64,000 bases of DNA from Gemmataceae bacterium (GTDB lineage Bacteria > Planctomycetota > Planctomycetia > Gemmatales > Gemmataceae): positions 757,226-821,225 of the forward strand of contig LR594585.1 in assembly GCA_901538445.1 (NCBI GenBank), given 5' to 3'. Positions 56,919 through 64,000 of the stretch are shown one piece after another (within the stretch, counting starts at the first letter, position 1; the number at the start of each line of letters is the position of its first letter). A program made the position numbers and the translations under genes. The notes under the pieces are model-generated. The model was not told the origin of the DNA. It did no database searches and saw only the letters and a program-made list of their open reading frames with translations.

Positions 56919-57955
56919 CACGCCCCGGCCAGCACCACGGAGTACCCGCGGTTCTCGATCACCGAGCAGTCGGCGTAGGTCTCGAAGATCAGCGGCATCA
57001 CGGCCGTCGGCATCTTGGTCACGAGGTAGTACCGGCCGCCCGGCTTGAGCAGCTCGCGGGTGCCCTCGATGAACAGGGCGGTGATCTCGGACCGCGCGTA
57101 GTACGGCGGGTTCGCCAGGATCACGTCGAACGACGCTTTGGGGAGCCCTTCGAGCCGCGTGGCGGCGACGAACGTGGGGTTCGGGGTGCCGTTGGCTTTC
57201 GCGTTCAGTTCGGCCAGCGCCAGGGCGCGGGCGCTGCTGTCCACGAACGTCACCGCCCCGGTCGGCCCGACCCGCTGCCCGGCGAGGCACCCGACCGCCC
57301 CGTTGCCGCACCCCAGGTCGAGGACGCGGTCGCCCTCGTTGATCTCGGCGATCTCGAGCATCGCCCGCGACCCGCTGTCGAACCGGCCGTAGCTGAACGT
57401 GCCGGGCCGGGACACGATGTTCACGGCCGGGCCGCCGCCGATCTTCGCGTGGAACGCGAGTTCGTGCCGCCGCCGCCGGGTCACGTCGTCGGTCTTGTGG
57501 CTCCAGAACGCGACGCCGACCTTGCTCGACGGGGTCGCGGCCGCCTTCCCGAACGCCCGCTTCTGCCACTTCCCGAAGTGGCTGTCCTTCTCGTACTCGG
57601 AGAGCGTGAGGAACAGCCCGCCGGGGAGCAGCAGGTGGTAGCCCTGCTCGAGCACGTCGAGCTTCAGCTCGCGGTCGGCGGCCGCGGCCGCGGGGAAGAT
57701 GACGGTGTTGAACCGCTGCGGCTGGTCCCACAGGTCCGGGGCGCAGACGACCTCGGCCTCCGCCCCGATCTCGGCGAGGCAGTCGCGGACCCGGGCCGCC
57801 TGGTGCAGGTCGAACTGAACGCAGGTGACCTCGGCCGCGGGCAGGTGGAGCGCCTTCACGACGGTGGCGACGGCCCACGGCGGCCCGAGCGCGAGGCACA
57901 CGGGCGGCTTGACCCGCTGCGCGACGGTGGCGAAGAGTTCGGCGGCGTGCTTCAT
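56918..57955 (-). CDS. RsmC-like class I methyltransferase
   Basis: A 345-residue SAM-dependent methyltransferase. The N-terminal non-catalytic domain (VTCVQFDLHQAARVRDCLAE; FNTVIFPAAAAADRELKLDV) is followed by the catalytic fold with the SAM loop VLDLGCGNGAVGCLAGQRVG and the NPPY motif in FDVILANPPYYARS, typical of rRNA guanine-N2 methyltransferases such as RsmC (16S m2G1207). Length and two-domain layout match RsmC/RsmD-like enzymes. ATG at 57955. Target base is inferred. Confidence 0.88.
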   Translation of the reverse strand: MKHAAELFATVAQRVKPPVCLALGPPWAVATVVKALHLPAAEVTCVQFDLHQAARVRDCLAEIGAEAEVVCAPDLWDQPQRFNTVIFPAAAAADRELKLDVLEQGYHLLLPGGLFLTLSEYEKDSHFGKWQKRAFGKAAATPSSKVGVAFWSHKTDDVTRRRRHELAFHAKIGGGPAVNIVSRPGTFSYGRFDSGSRAMLEIAEINEGDRVLDLGCGNGAVGCLAGQRVGPTGAVTFVDSSARALALAELNAKANGTPNPTFVAATRLEGLPKASFDVILANPPYYARSEITALFIEGTRELLKPGGRYYLVTKMPTAVMPLIFETYADCSVIENRGYSVVLAGA

Positions 57956-58009
57956 TCACTTAGCATATTGGGGAGATCGAATGGGGGCCGGTGATGAGGT
58001 GCCGGAGCG

Positions 58010-58074
58010 GGGCGAACCCTGAGCGCCAGCGAGGGGGTGAGGCGCACCCCCTCGCTGGCGCTCAGGGTTCGCCC
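58010..58074. repeat. 65-bp palindrome, AACCCTGAGCGC family, copy 3
   Basis: GGGGCGAACCCTGAGCGCCA and TGGCGCTCAGGGTTCGCCC arms around CGAGGGGGTGAGGCGCACCCCCTCG. Nearly identical to the copy inside thrC (21264-21326), including the GCCAGC variant. Confidence 0.93.
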
Positions 58075-58120
58075 GGCACACGCCCGGTTCCTTCGCCACC
58101 CGGTTCCCCACCCGAACTGG

Positions 58121-58669
58121 CTACTGCTTCTTCTTCCGCGCGCGTTCGACGAGCGCGTCGTACCGGTCCTTCACGGTGCGGTCGAGGTTGTCGCGGACCT
58201 TGTTCAGCTCGTCCTTGGCGAGCGCGAGTTCGCCCTGGAGCAGCGCGACGCGGTGCTCCAGCGACTGCGCCTCCAGTTCTACCAGCTCCCGGGCCAGCGC
58301 CTGGAGCTGGTCCTCGATCGCCTTGCGGTCCTCGTCCTTCGGGGTGGCGAGCTTCGCGACCAGCACCAGCGCCCGGTTCTCGGCCTTCCACACCCGCAGC
58401 TCCAGGTCGTACCGCTTCGGGTCGTCCTGGAGGTCGGCCAGCAGCTCGGACACCTGGAACGTCTCGCGGACCTGCGACTCGTAGGCGGCGCGGTTCGCCT
58501 TCTTCAACTCGTCGAGGAGCGGCATCACCTCCGGGCAGTGCTTGCGGACGAACAGCAGCGCGGCGGCCTCGCGCTCCTCGGTGAACCGCGGGAGCGGGTC
58601 GGCGGCGCGGGCCGCGGCGGGCGCCGCGAGGAGCGCGACCGCGAACAGGGACCGGATGGTGGTAGACAT
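58121..58669 (-). CDS. exported helical protein at the end of the sigma operon
   Basis: A 182-residue protein with a signal peptide (MSTTIRSLFAVALLAAPAAA) and a long helical body (AIEDQLQALARELVELEAQS; LALAKDELNKVRDNLDRTVK), ending ERARKKKQ. Coiled-coil, strongly charged. The layout after an ECF sigma/anti-sigma pair, like Spy/CpxP-type stress proteins, suggests a regulated periplasmic protein. No metal-binding motif. ATG at 58669, 115 bases after the anti-sigma stop. Confidence 0.75.
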   Translation of the reverse strand: MSTTIRSLFAVALLAAPAAARAADPLPRFTEEREAAALLFVRKHCPEVMPLLDELKKANRAAYESQVRETFQVSELLADLQDDPKRYDLELRVWKAENRALVLVAKLATPKDEDRKAIEDQLQALARELVELEAQSLEHRVALLQGELALAKDELNKVRDNLDRTVKDRYDALVERARKKKQ

Positions 58670-58784
58670 GGACCCCCCGGGGCAACTGCGGGAACGGGCG
58701 GACCGGGTTCCGGGAACGGAAGGGGCGGAACCCGCACTGCGAAACGTGACTTGAGTACCGAACGGGACCGGGCCGCGGCCGGGC

Positions 58785-59453
58785 TCACTGCTCCCGGGTG
58801 TCCCCGGCCGCCGGCGGCCGCCCGGGGACGCCCGCGGTCGCGGTGCCGTACCGGTTCCGCCACCGCATCTCGTCCTCGTGGGCCTTCTCGACGCTGTCGG
58901 GCGTGCTCATCTGCGCCCACAGCTCGGCGACCGACGGGCCGGTCTCGCCGCCGCACGATGCGGGCGCGAGGGCGGCCGAAACCGCGACCGGTTCGGCATC
59001 GCGGGGCGCGGGGGCCGGGTCGGTCGCGGCCGGGGCCGGCTCGCCCGGGGCCGGCGGCGCGACCGCCGGGGCGAGCGCCGCGGCGGGGGCCGGCGGCCGC
59101 TTCCGCTCGGCGAGCGACACGCCCACGAGCCCGCACGCGACGACGACCGACGCGCCGAGCGCCGACCACGACGCCGGGTGCCCGCGGTACGCGCGGCGGG
59201 CCAGCCACGCCGGGCACCACCCGGCGAGCCGCTCGCGGATCGCGGCCCGGAAGGAGGCGTGCGGCTCGGGCGGGGCCTGGCCCAGGCACGCGGCCGAGAG
59301 CCGGACCGCCTCGCTCAGCGCGTCGCGGGCGTCCTGGTCGCCGGCGAGGCGGGCCTCGAACGCGGCCGCCTCGCCGGGCGAGAGGTCGCCCGCGGCGTAC
59401 CGCAGCGCGGCCGCCTGGAGCGCCGGCTCGGGGTGATCGGAAGCCTTACGCAT
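58785..59453 (-). CDS. membrane anti-sigma factor
   Basis: A 222-residue protein. The N-terminal cytoplasmic region (LRYAAGDLSPGEAAAFEARL, RDALSEAVRLSAACLG) is a typical anti-sigma helix bundle without the zinc-binding HxxxCxxC motif. One transmembrane helix is at residues 97-115 (SALGASVVVACGLVGVSLA), followed by a Pro/Ala-rich periplasmic part. It overlaps the sigma gene by eight bases, so it should bind and inhibit that sigma factor. The signal is unknown. Confidence 0.82.
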   Translation of the reverse strand: MRKASDHPEPALQAAALRYAAGDLSPGEAAAFEARLAGDQDARDALSEAVRLSAACLGQAPPEPHASFRAAIRERLAGWCPAWLARRAYRGHPASWSALGASVVVACGLVGVSLAERKRPPAPAAALAPAVAPPAPGEPAPAATDPAPAPRDAEPVAVSAALAPASCGGETGPSVAELWAQMSTPDSVEKAHEDEMRWRNRYGTATAGVPGRPPAAGDTREQ

Positions 59454-59997
59454 GGCGGGCCTCCCACAGTTGGCGGAGCTTCTTGAGCCCCTCGTGCATC
59501 CGGGCCAGGGCGGTGTTCAGCGGGCACCCGAGCGCGTCGGCCACCTCGCGGAACTTCTTCCCCTCAACCACACGGGCCAGCACCACCGCCCGCTGCGGGG
59601 CCGGGAGCTGGTCGATCAGCTCGAACACGGCCCGCGCGTCGTCGGCGCGGGCCGTCCGGGCGTCGGCGGGGTCGCCCCCGACCAGCCCGAGCAGCACCAG
59701 CTCGTCGGCCTGCGACGGGAGCCGCTTGGCCTTCCGCTTGGTGAGCATCGCCTGCCGGTGGGCGACGGTGAACAGCCACCCGCGGAACCCCTCGGGGGTG
59801 ACCGCGTCGGCCGAGCGGATGGCCTGCACGAACGTTTCCTGGAGCGCGTCCTCGGCCGCGTGGTGGTCGCGGAGGATGCCGAACAGGAACCGGAACACCG
59901 GCCCCTCGTACCGGGCGAACAGGGTCTCCAGCGCCGCCGCGTCGCCGGCCGTGAAGCGCACGAGCAGGTCGCCGTCGGTCGGGTCGGGTGCGGTCAT
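59446..59997 (-). CDS. ECF-type RNA polymerase sigma factor
   Basis: A 183-residue sigma-70 family factor. Region 2 is DLLVRFTAGDAAALETLFAR then AEDALQETFVQAIRSAD and GWLFTVAHRQAMLTKRK. Region 4 has LPAPQRAVVLARVVEGKKFR and the HTH-like EVADALGCPLNTALARMHEG. Its ATG overlaps the upstream zinc-ribbon gene's stop (ATGA), and it is followed by its anti-sigma. Promoter specificity cannot be read. Confidence 0.9.
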   Translation of the reverse strand: MTAPDPTDGDLLVRFTAGDAAALETLFARYEGPVFRFLFGILRDHHAAEDALQETFVQAIRSADAVTPEGFRGWLFTVAHRQAMLTKRKAKRLPSQADELVLLGLVGGDPADARTARADDARAVFELIDQLPAPQRAVVLARVVEGKKFREVADALGCPLNTALARMHEGLKKLRQLWEARHA

Positions 59998-60923
59998 TCG
60001 TCGTCCTCGTCGTCGTCCTTCCGCTTCTTCTTCACGTTCAGCTTCGGCTTCTTCTTGGGCTTCTCGTCCTCATCATCCTCGTCCTCATCATCCTCGTCGT
60101 CGTCCTCTCCGTCTTCTTCTTCATCCTCGTCGTCGTCGGGGCCGCCCTCCTGGTTCTCGGCGAACCCGGCCTTCACGGCGGGGTTCTGGAGGGCGATGAT
60201 GCCGGCGGCCCCGACGAGCCCCGGGACGAGCGCCATGACGGCCCCGGTCATGGCCCACGGGTACGAGCCGAGTTCCTGCATCTGGCTCGCCCCGAAGCAG
60301 ATCATCCCGCCCCAGACGAACACGGACACGCCCACGATCATGTCGACCAGCGCCTCTTCCAGCTCCTCCTCACCGGGCGGGGCGTCGTTGAAGAGCAGCG
60401 GCCACGCCCCCTGGACGAACCACAGCAGGCCGAGCGCGCCGGTGATGAGCCCCTCGGCGGTCATCAGGTTGCTGGGGAACACGAGCAGGGCCATCGCCGG
60501 CCCGCGGGCGCTCTTCTTGTGCTTCTCCTGCGCGTCCTCGAACTTCGGCCGGTGCTTCTCCGCCTCCTTCTTTTCCTCTTCGGTTTCGAGCGTGATCTGG
60601 TAGCCCCGCTTGATCGACTCCTGGGACTCCTCGTCGTCGTCGGCGAACGGGCTCTTGGCGGGTGGGGGGGGCGGCGGGGCCTCCTTCGGCGGGGCCTTCG
60701 CCGCCCGGGCCGGCTTGGGGGCCGCGGCCGGGGCCGGGCGCTTCGGCGGCGGCTCGTCGGCGAGCTTGAACGTCTCGACCGCGGCCGGCGCGTCGTCGTC
60801 CCTCTCGGGGACGAACGGCTGGCCGCACTTCGGGCACTTCACGGACTTCCCGACCGCCACCCGTGCGGACGTCTTGATGTTCGCCCCGCAATCGGGATTG
60901 GGGCAGGTGTACGTCACAGGCAT
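59994..60923 (-). CDS. zinc-ribbon four-helix membrane protein with acidic tail
   Basis: A 309-residue protein. An N-terminal zinc ribbon has cysteines at 7, 12, 30 and 33. A Pro/Ala-rich disordered linker is followed by four transmembrane segments (LMTAEGLITGALGLLWFVQG; ALVDMIVGVSVFVWGGMICF; YPWAMTGAVMALVPGLVGAA; among them one shorter). A C-terminal run of Asp/Glu (about 35 residues) and a basic end (KKKPKLNVKKKRKDDDEDD) close it. It is the first gene of the sigma operon, overlapping the sigma gene by ATGA. Proteins with a ribbon and a charged tail are common in Gemmata; function unknown. Confidence 0.82.
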   Translation of the reverse strand: MPVTYTCPNPDCGANIKTSARVAVGKSVKCPKCGQPFVPERDDDAPAAVETFKLADEPPPKRPAPAAAPKPARAAKAPPKEAPPPPPPAKSPFADDDEESQESIKRGYQITLETEEEKKEAEKHRPKFEDAQEKHKKSARGPAMALLVFPSNLMTAEGLITGALGLLWFVQGAWPLLFNDAPPGEEELEEALVDMIVGVSVFVWGGMICFGASQMQELGSYPWAMTGAVMALVPGLVGAAGIIALQNPAVKAGFAENQEGGPDDDEDEEEDGEDDDEDDEDEDDEDEKPKKKPKLNVKKKRKDDDEDDE

Positions 60924-61199
60924 CAACGACTCCGCGGACGACCGGCGGGGGAACTGGCGGCGTGATGAAATCGTAGCCGAAGTGCCGGCGGTGTGCCAGC
61001 GCCGGTTCGGGAACGGCGGGGAGGTGTCCGGTCGCGGCGGGCGCGCCCCGCGCCCCGGGGGCACCTGTTGGATTTGGGGCGGTCGGTCGTCGTGGGGTAA
61101 CGCGGGCGTAAATGCGGTTGACGGGGTAAGACGGTCCCCCCCACAATGGAGCGGACACAGTTGGCCGCCATGCTCGGCACGGAACAAGGTACCTTCGAC

Positions 61200-63833
61200 A
61201 TGAACCTGCGCACGTGGTTGCTCGGTCTCTTCGCAGCGGCGGTGGCCGCCGGGTTCGGGGCCCCGGCCCTCGCGGCCGACCCGGCCGACCCCGCCAACGG
61301 ACCCGGCAAGCCGTACCTCGTCGCCGTCGGCGTCGGCGAGTTCAAGGACAAGGCCATCCACGCCCGGCCCACGGCCGACGCCGACGCCAAGGCCCTCGCC
61401 AAGCTCCTCGGCGACAAGGCCGTGCTCGGGATCGCCCCCGACCGGATCAAACTCCTCACCTCGGCCGACGGCACCCGCGAGGCGATCGTCAAGGCGATCG
61501 AGGCCGGGGTCGAGGCCACCGGCAAGAACGACCTGCTCATCATCGCGTTCTTCGGCCGCGGGTCGTCGATCGCCGACAAGCCGTGCTTCTTCACCGCCGA
61601 GTCGGTGTTCAAGGACCGCGCCAAGACGGCCCTCACGCCCAACGAGCTCGAGCCCGCGTTCAAGAAGCTCAACGGCCAGAAGCTCCTGCTGATGATGGAC
61701 GTCGCGTACAAGGGGTTCGACGCGGGCGACGAGAAGGTCGTGGAACCCACCGTCGCCCCGTACATCAAGCTCGTCTACGGCGACGACGACCGCGAGGACG
61801 CCTCGCTCCTCACCGACCGCGTCGTGATCTTCGGCAACCTCCCGTTCCGCCTCCCGCTCACCAAGGGCGACCACGGCCTGTTCTACTCCGTGCTGGCCGA
61901 CGGCCTGTCGGGCAAGGCGGACCAGAAGCCGTACTTCGTCGGCGACGAGCCGGACGGCCTCGTCACCATCAACGAGCTCGCGAAGTACCTCGAAAAGGAG
62001 ATCCCCAACGGGGCGCGCGAGCTGGGCAAGACCGACAAGGAAAAGGAGCTGGTCCCGTTCGTCATCGGGCAGACCACGAGCCGGTTCTGGGTGACCCGCG
62101 ACGCGGCCCTGACCGACGCGGTCGCCAAGCGGCTCGACGCGATCGCTTCGCTGGTGAAGGCCGGCAAGCTCTCGGAAGACGACGGCAAGGAGGCGGCCAA
62201 CCTGCTGTTCCGCATGCCCCGGCTCAAGTGGCAGCAGAGCCTCCGCAAGGCGTACCAGGCGCTGGCCGACGGCAAGTCGACCGTGGACGAGGTGCTGGCC
62301 ACCCGCAAGACGCTCCGCGACGCGCTCAAGATGCAGCCCGAGGAGGGCACCGAGTTCGCCAAGAAGGTCGAGTCGTGGACCCGCGAGATCACCGGCCGGT
62401 ACATCAAGCCGGTCACCTCGGGCGAGCTGGTCGCGGCCGCGATCAAGGGGCTGTACACCCGCGCCGAGGAGCCGCTCCCGGCCGACCTCGAGGACGCGCT
62501 CAAGCGGCCCAAGGAGCTGACCCGCGACCGCCAGGGCGAGCTCCTCGCCGACGCCCGCGTGCGGCTCGGGCACCGCGAGGACCTCGACGGCGACAAGGCC
62601 GTGGACCTCGCCCTCGCGATGGCCTCGGGCAGCCTCAACGACCGGTACACCGTCTACACCGACAAGGCCGGCGTGCTCAAGATGCAGAGCCAGCTCCAGG
62701 GCCGGTTCCCCGGCGTCGGCATCCAGATCCGCCGCGACGCGGTCCGCGACGGGCTGCTCGTCGCCACCCCGATCAAGGGGAGCCCGGCGTACAAGGCCGG
62801 CATCCAGGCCGGCGACCTCATCACCGAGATCCGCCTCGAGGTGGACAAGTTCGGCAAGCCCCTCCCGGCTGACGCCCAGCGGGTGTTCTCGACCAAGGGG
62901 ATGAAGACCGAGGACGCGGTCACCCTGATCCTCGGCGCGCCGGACTCGCCCGTCAGCCTCATGGTCCAGCGCGAGGGGCTCAAGGAGCCCAAGGAGTTCA
63001 AGATCTTCCGCAACTTCGTGATGGTCGAGACCGTCCACGGGGTGCAGCGGGACAAGAACGCCGACTGGACGTTCTACCTCGACGAGAAGAACAAGATCGG
63101 GTACGTCCACATCACCCAGTTCATCGCCATCGACCTCGACGAGGACGGCCGCGAGGAGTTCGGCACCGTCACCGACCTGAAGAAGGCGATCGCGCAGCTC
63201 AAGAAGACCGGGCTCAACGGGCTCATCATCGACCTCCGCGAGAACCCGGGCGGGTACCTGTCGTCGGCGTGGCACCTGTGCGAGCTGTTCATCGACCGCG
63301 GCGAGAAGGTCGTCACCGTCAAGCCCCGGGCCGGCGCGATCCGCGAGTACAAAGCCGAGGCCGCCGGCGACAAGAGCTTCGAGATCGTCGTGCTGATCAA
63401 CGGCAACAGCGCCAGCGCCAGCGAGATCGTCGCCGCGTGCCTCCAGGACCACGCCCGCGCCACCGTCGTCGGCGAGCGGAGCTACGGCAAGGGGAGCGTG
63501 CAGGACGTCCGCGAGTTCTCGCCCACCGGCGGGCAGCTCAAGTACACCATCGCCCGGTACTACCCGCCGAGCGGCCGCAACATCGACAAGCTCGCCACCG
63601 AGCAGGACCCGACGATCAAGGAGTGGGGCGTGAAGCCCGACGCCGGGTTCGAGGTGAAGCTCAGCTCCGAGGAGCTGAACGACTGGTACGAGTACGCCCA
63701 GGACCTGCTCGTGATCCCCCCGCCCGGCAAGCCCGGCGCGAAGGTGACCCCCGAGAAGGACAAGCAGCTCGCCAGGGCGCTCGAACAGCTCCGCGACCTC
63801 ATCAAGGCCAGCGGCAAGGCGGGGAAGGAGTAG
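61200..63833 (+). CDS. pseudo-caspase / PDZ / S41 C-terminal-processing protease
   Basis: An 877-residue exported protein. Signal peptide LRTWLLGLFAAAVAAGFGAP. Residues 35-290 have the caspase-like fold order (YLVAVGVGEFKDKAIHARPT; LLIIAFFGRGSS; KLLLMMDVAYKGFDAG), but the active-site histidine (SGHG) is replaced by Arg120 and the cysteine (DAC) by Ala169. The CtpA-type S41 protease follows, with a PDZ domain (GVGIQIRRDAVRDGLLVATP) and the Ser-Lys dyad: Ser739 in NSASASEIVAA and Lys764 in RSYGKGSV, 25 residues apart as in Prc. The C-terminus is basic. It probably processes exported proteins; the caspase part may act as a scaffold. Confidence 0.9.
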   Translation: MNLRTWLLGLFAAAVAAGFGAPALAADPADPANGPGKPYLVAVGVGEFKDKAIHARPTADADAKALAKLLGDKAVLGIAPDRIKLLTSADGTREAIVKAIEAGVEATGKNDLLIIAFFGRGSSIADKPCFFTAESVFKDRAKTALTPNELEPAFKKLNGQKLLLMMDVAYKGFDAGDEKVVEPTVAPYIKLVYGDDDREDASLLTDRVVIFGNLPFRLPLTKGDHGLFYSVLADGLSGKADQKPYFVGDEPDGLVTINELAKYLEKEIPNGARELGKTDKEKELVPFVIGQTTSRFWVTRDAALTDAVAKRLDAIASLVKAGKLSEDDGKEAANLLFRMPRLKWQQSLRKAYQALADGKSTVDEVLATRKTLRDALKMQPEEGTEFAKKVESWTREITGRYIKPVTSGELVAAAIKGLYTRAEEPLPADLEDALKRPKELTRDRQGELLADARVRLGHREDLDGDKAVDLALAMASGSLNDRYTVYTDKAGVLKMQSQLQGRFPGVGIQIRRDAVRDGLLVATPIKGSPAYKAGIQAGDLITEIRLEVDKFGKPLPADAQRVFSTKGMKTEDAVTLILGAPDSPVSLMVQREGLKEPKEFKIFRNFVMVETVHGVQRDKNADWTFYLDEKNKIGYVHITQFIAIDLDEDGREEFGTVTDLKKAIAQLKKTGLNGLIIDLRENPGGYLSSAWHLCELFIDRGEKVVTVKPRAGAIREYKAEAAGDKSFEIVVLINGNSASASEIVAACLQDHARATVVGERSYGKGSVQDVREFSPTGGQLKYTIARYYPPSGRNIDKLATEQDPTIKEWGVKPDAGFEVKLSSEELNDWYEYAQDLLVIPPPGKPGAKVTPEKDKQLARALEQLRDLIKASGKAGKE

Positions 63834-63856
63834 TTCCGTTGCGCCCTCTTGTCTTG

Positions 63857-64000
63857 CCCTCTCCCCTTGCGGGAGAGGGTGGCGAGGTTCTGCGAGCCGG
63901 GTGATACCGAATCGTCGTGATCCGTATCCATCGGGTCGTGGTTCGGTGCCCTCTCCCCTTGCGGGAGAGGGTGGCCGCGCCTCGCGGCCGGGTGAGGGGT
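63857..64000. repeat. two direct copies of a CCCTCTCCCCTTGCGGGAGAGGGTGGC element
   Basis: Copies at 63857-63883 and 63949-63975, each with the palindrome CCCTCTCC..GGAGAGGG and a following GAGCCGGGTGA or GCGGCCGGGTGA tail. This widespread repeat type continues beyond the window. A GTGATACCGAATCG motif between them is shared with 56896-56910. Confidence 0.9.

Noticed and set aside
60001..60130. Trinucleotide-like TCATCCTCG repeats.
   Set aside because: They are simply Asp/Glu codons of the acidic tail of the zinc-ribbon protein, not a separate repeat.
1..64000. tRNA, rRNA, riboswitch and prophage genes.
   Set aside because: Gaps were read for cloverleaf ends, conserved rRNA words and riboswitch cores; none was seen. 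The gaps are mostly palindromes.

Overview
The window is a piece of a high-GC bacterial chromosome. It looks like a planctomycete, most likely the family Gemmataceae. The signs are a DUF1501 protein, a ThuA-domain protein, a BBP7-type outer-membrane barrel, a TIGR02996 leucine-rich protein, WD40-HEAT and zinc-ribbon/propeller proteins, a PEP-CTERM-like tail, many GTG starts and a very large load of intergenic palindromes. The genus cannot be fixed from the sequence alone. No rRNA, tRNA, CRISPR array, prophage or replication origin was seen.

Layout. 1-7.4 kb: partial icd, a frameshifted WD40-HEAT gene, a Gfo/Idh/MocA oxidoreductase, a ThuA protein, a DUF1501 protein and a small toxin-antitoxin-like pair. 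7.4-14.2 kb: lpxA, a DUF2721 membrane protein, an M20 amidohydrolase, small secreted and membrane proteins, a D-2-hydroxyacid dehydrogenase and nusB. 14.2-19 kb: two small unknowns, a papain-like/tail-anchored protein with a small partner, and a triple-YbjQ protein. 19-25.7 kb: an enlarged adenylate-kinase-like protein, threonine synthase carrying an in-frame palindrome, a DMT transporter coupled to a DUF58 protein, and small membrane proteins. 25.9-36 kb: BBP7 porin-like protein, an epimerase, a 904-aa zinc-ribbon/propeller protein, a double amidohydrolase and an ACT-domain protein. 36-43 kb: a GT-C-like membrane glycosyltransferase, a CNNM/CorC protein, a TIGR02996 protein and a three-gene operon of arrestin-like proteins plus a P-loop ATPase. 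43-46 kb: a TPR gene cut in two by a 1,236-bp insertion sequence. 46-51 kb: a divergent pair made of a 208-aa unknown and a 1,206-aa protein-kinase/tubulin-like fusion, the most unusual gene here. 51-54.5 kb: an overlapping four-gene polysaccharide-type operon. 54.7-58 kb: a dihaem cytochrome, a DUF985 cupin and an RsmC-like methyltransferase. 58-61 kb: an ECF sigma/anti-sigma operon. 61.2-63.8 kb: a pseudo-caspase/PDZ/S41 protease.

Almost every gap is occupied by long hairpin-forming repeats of at least ten sequence families. Several share a seven-base internal period although their sequences are unrelated, and one family has entered the thrC reading frame without breaking it. Coding is mostly single genes. 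Clear operons, with 4-8 nt overlaps, are 7326-6767 (-), 43013-40986 (-), 54495-50975 (-), 60923-58121 (-), 15059-16917 (+) and 22260-24010 (+).
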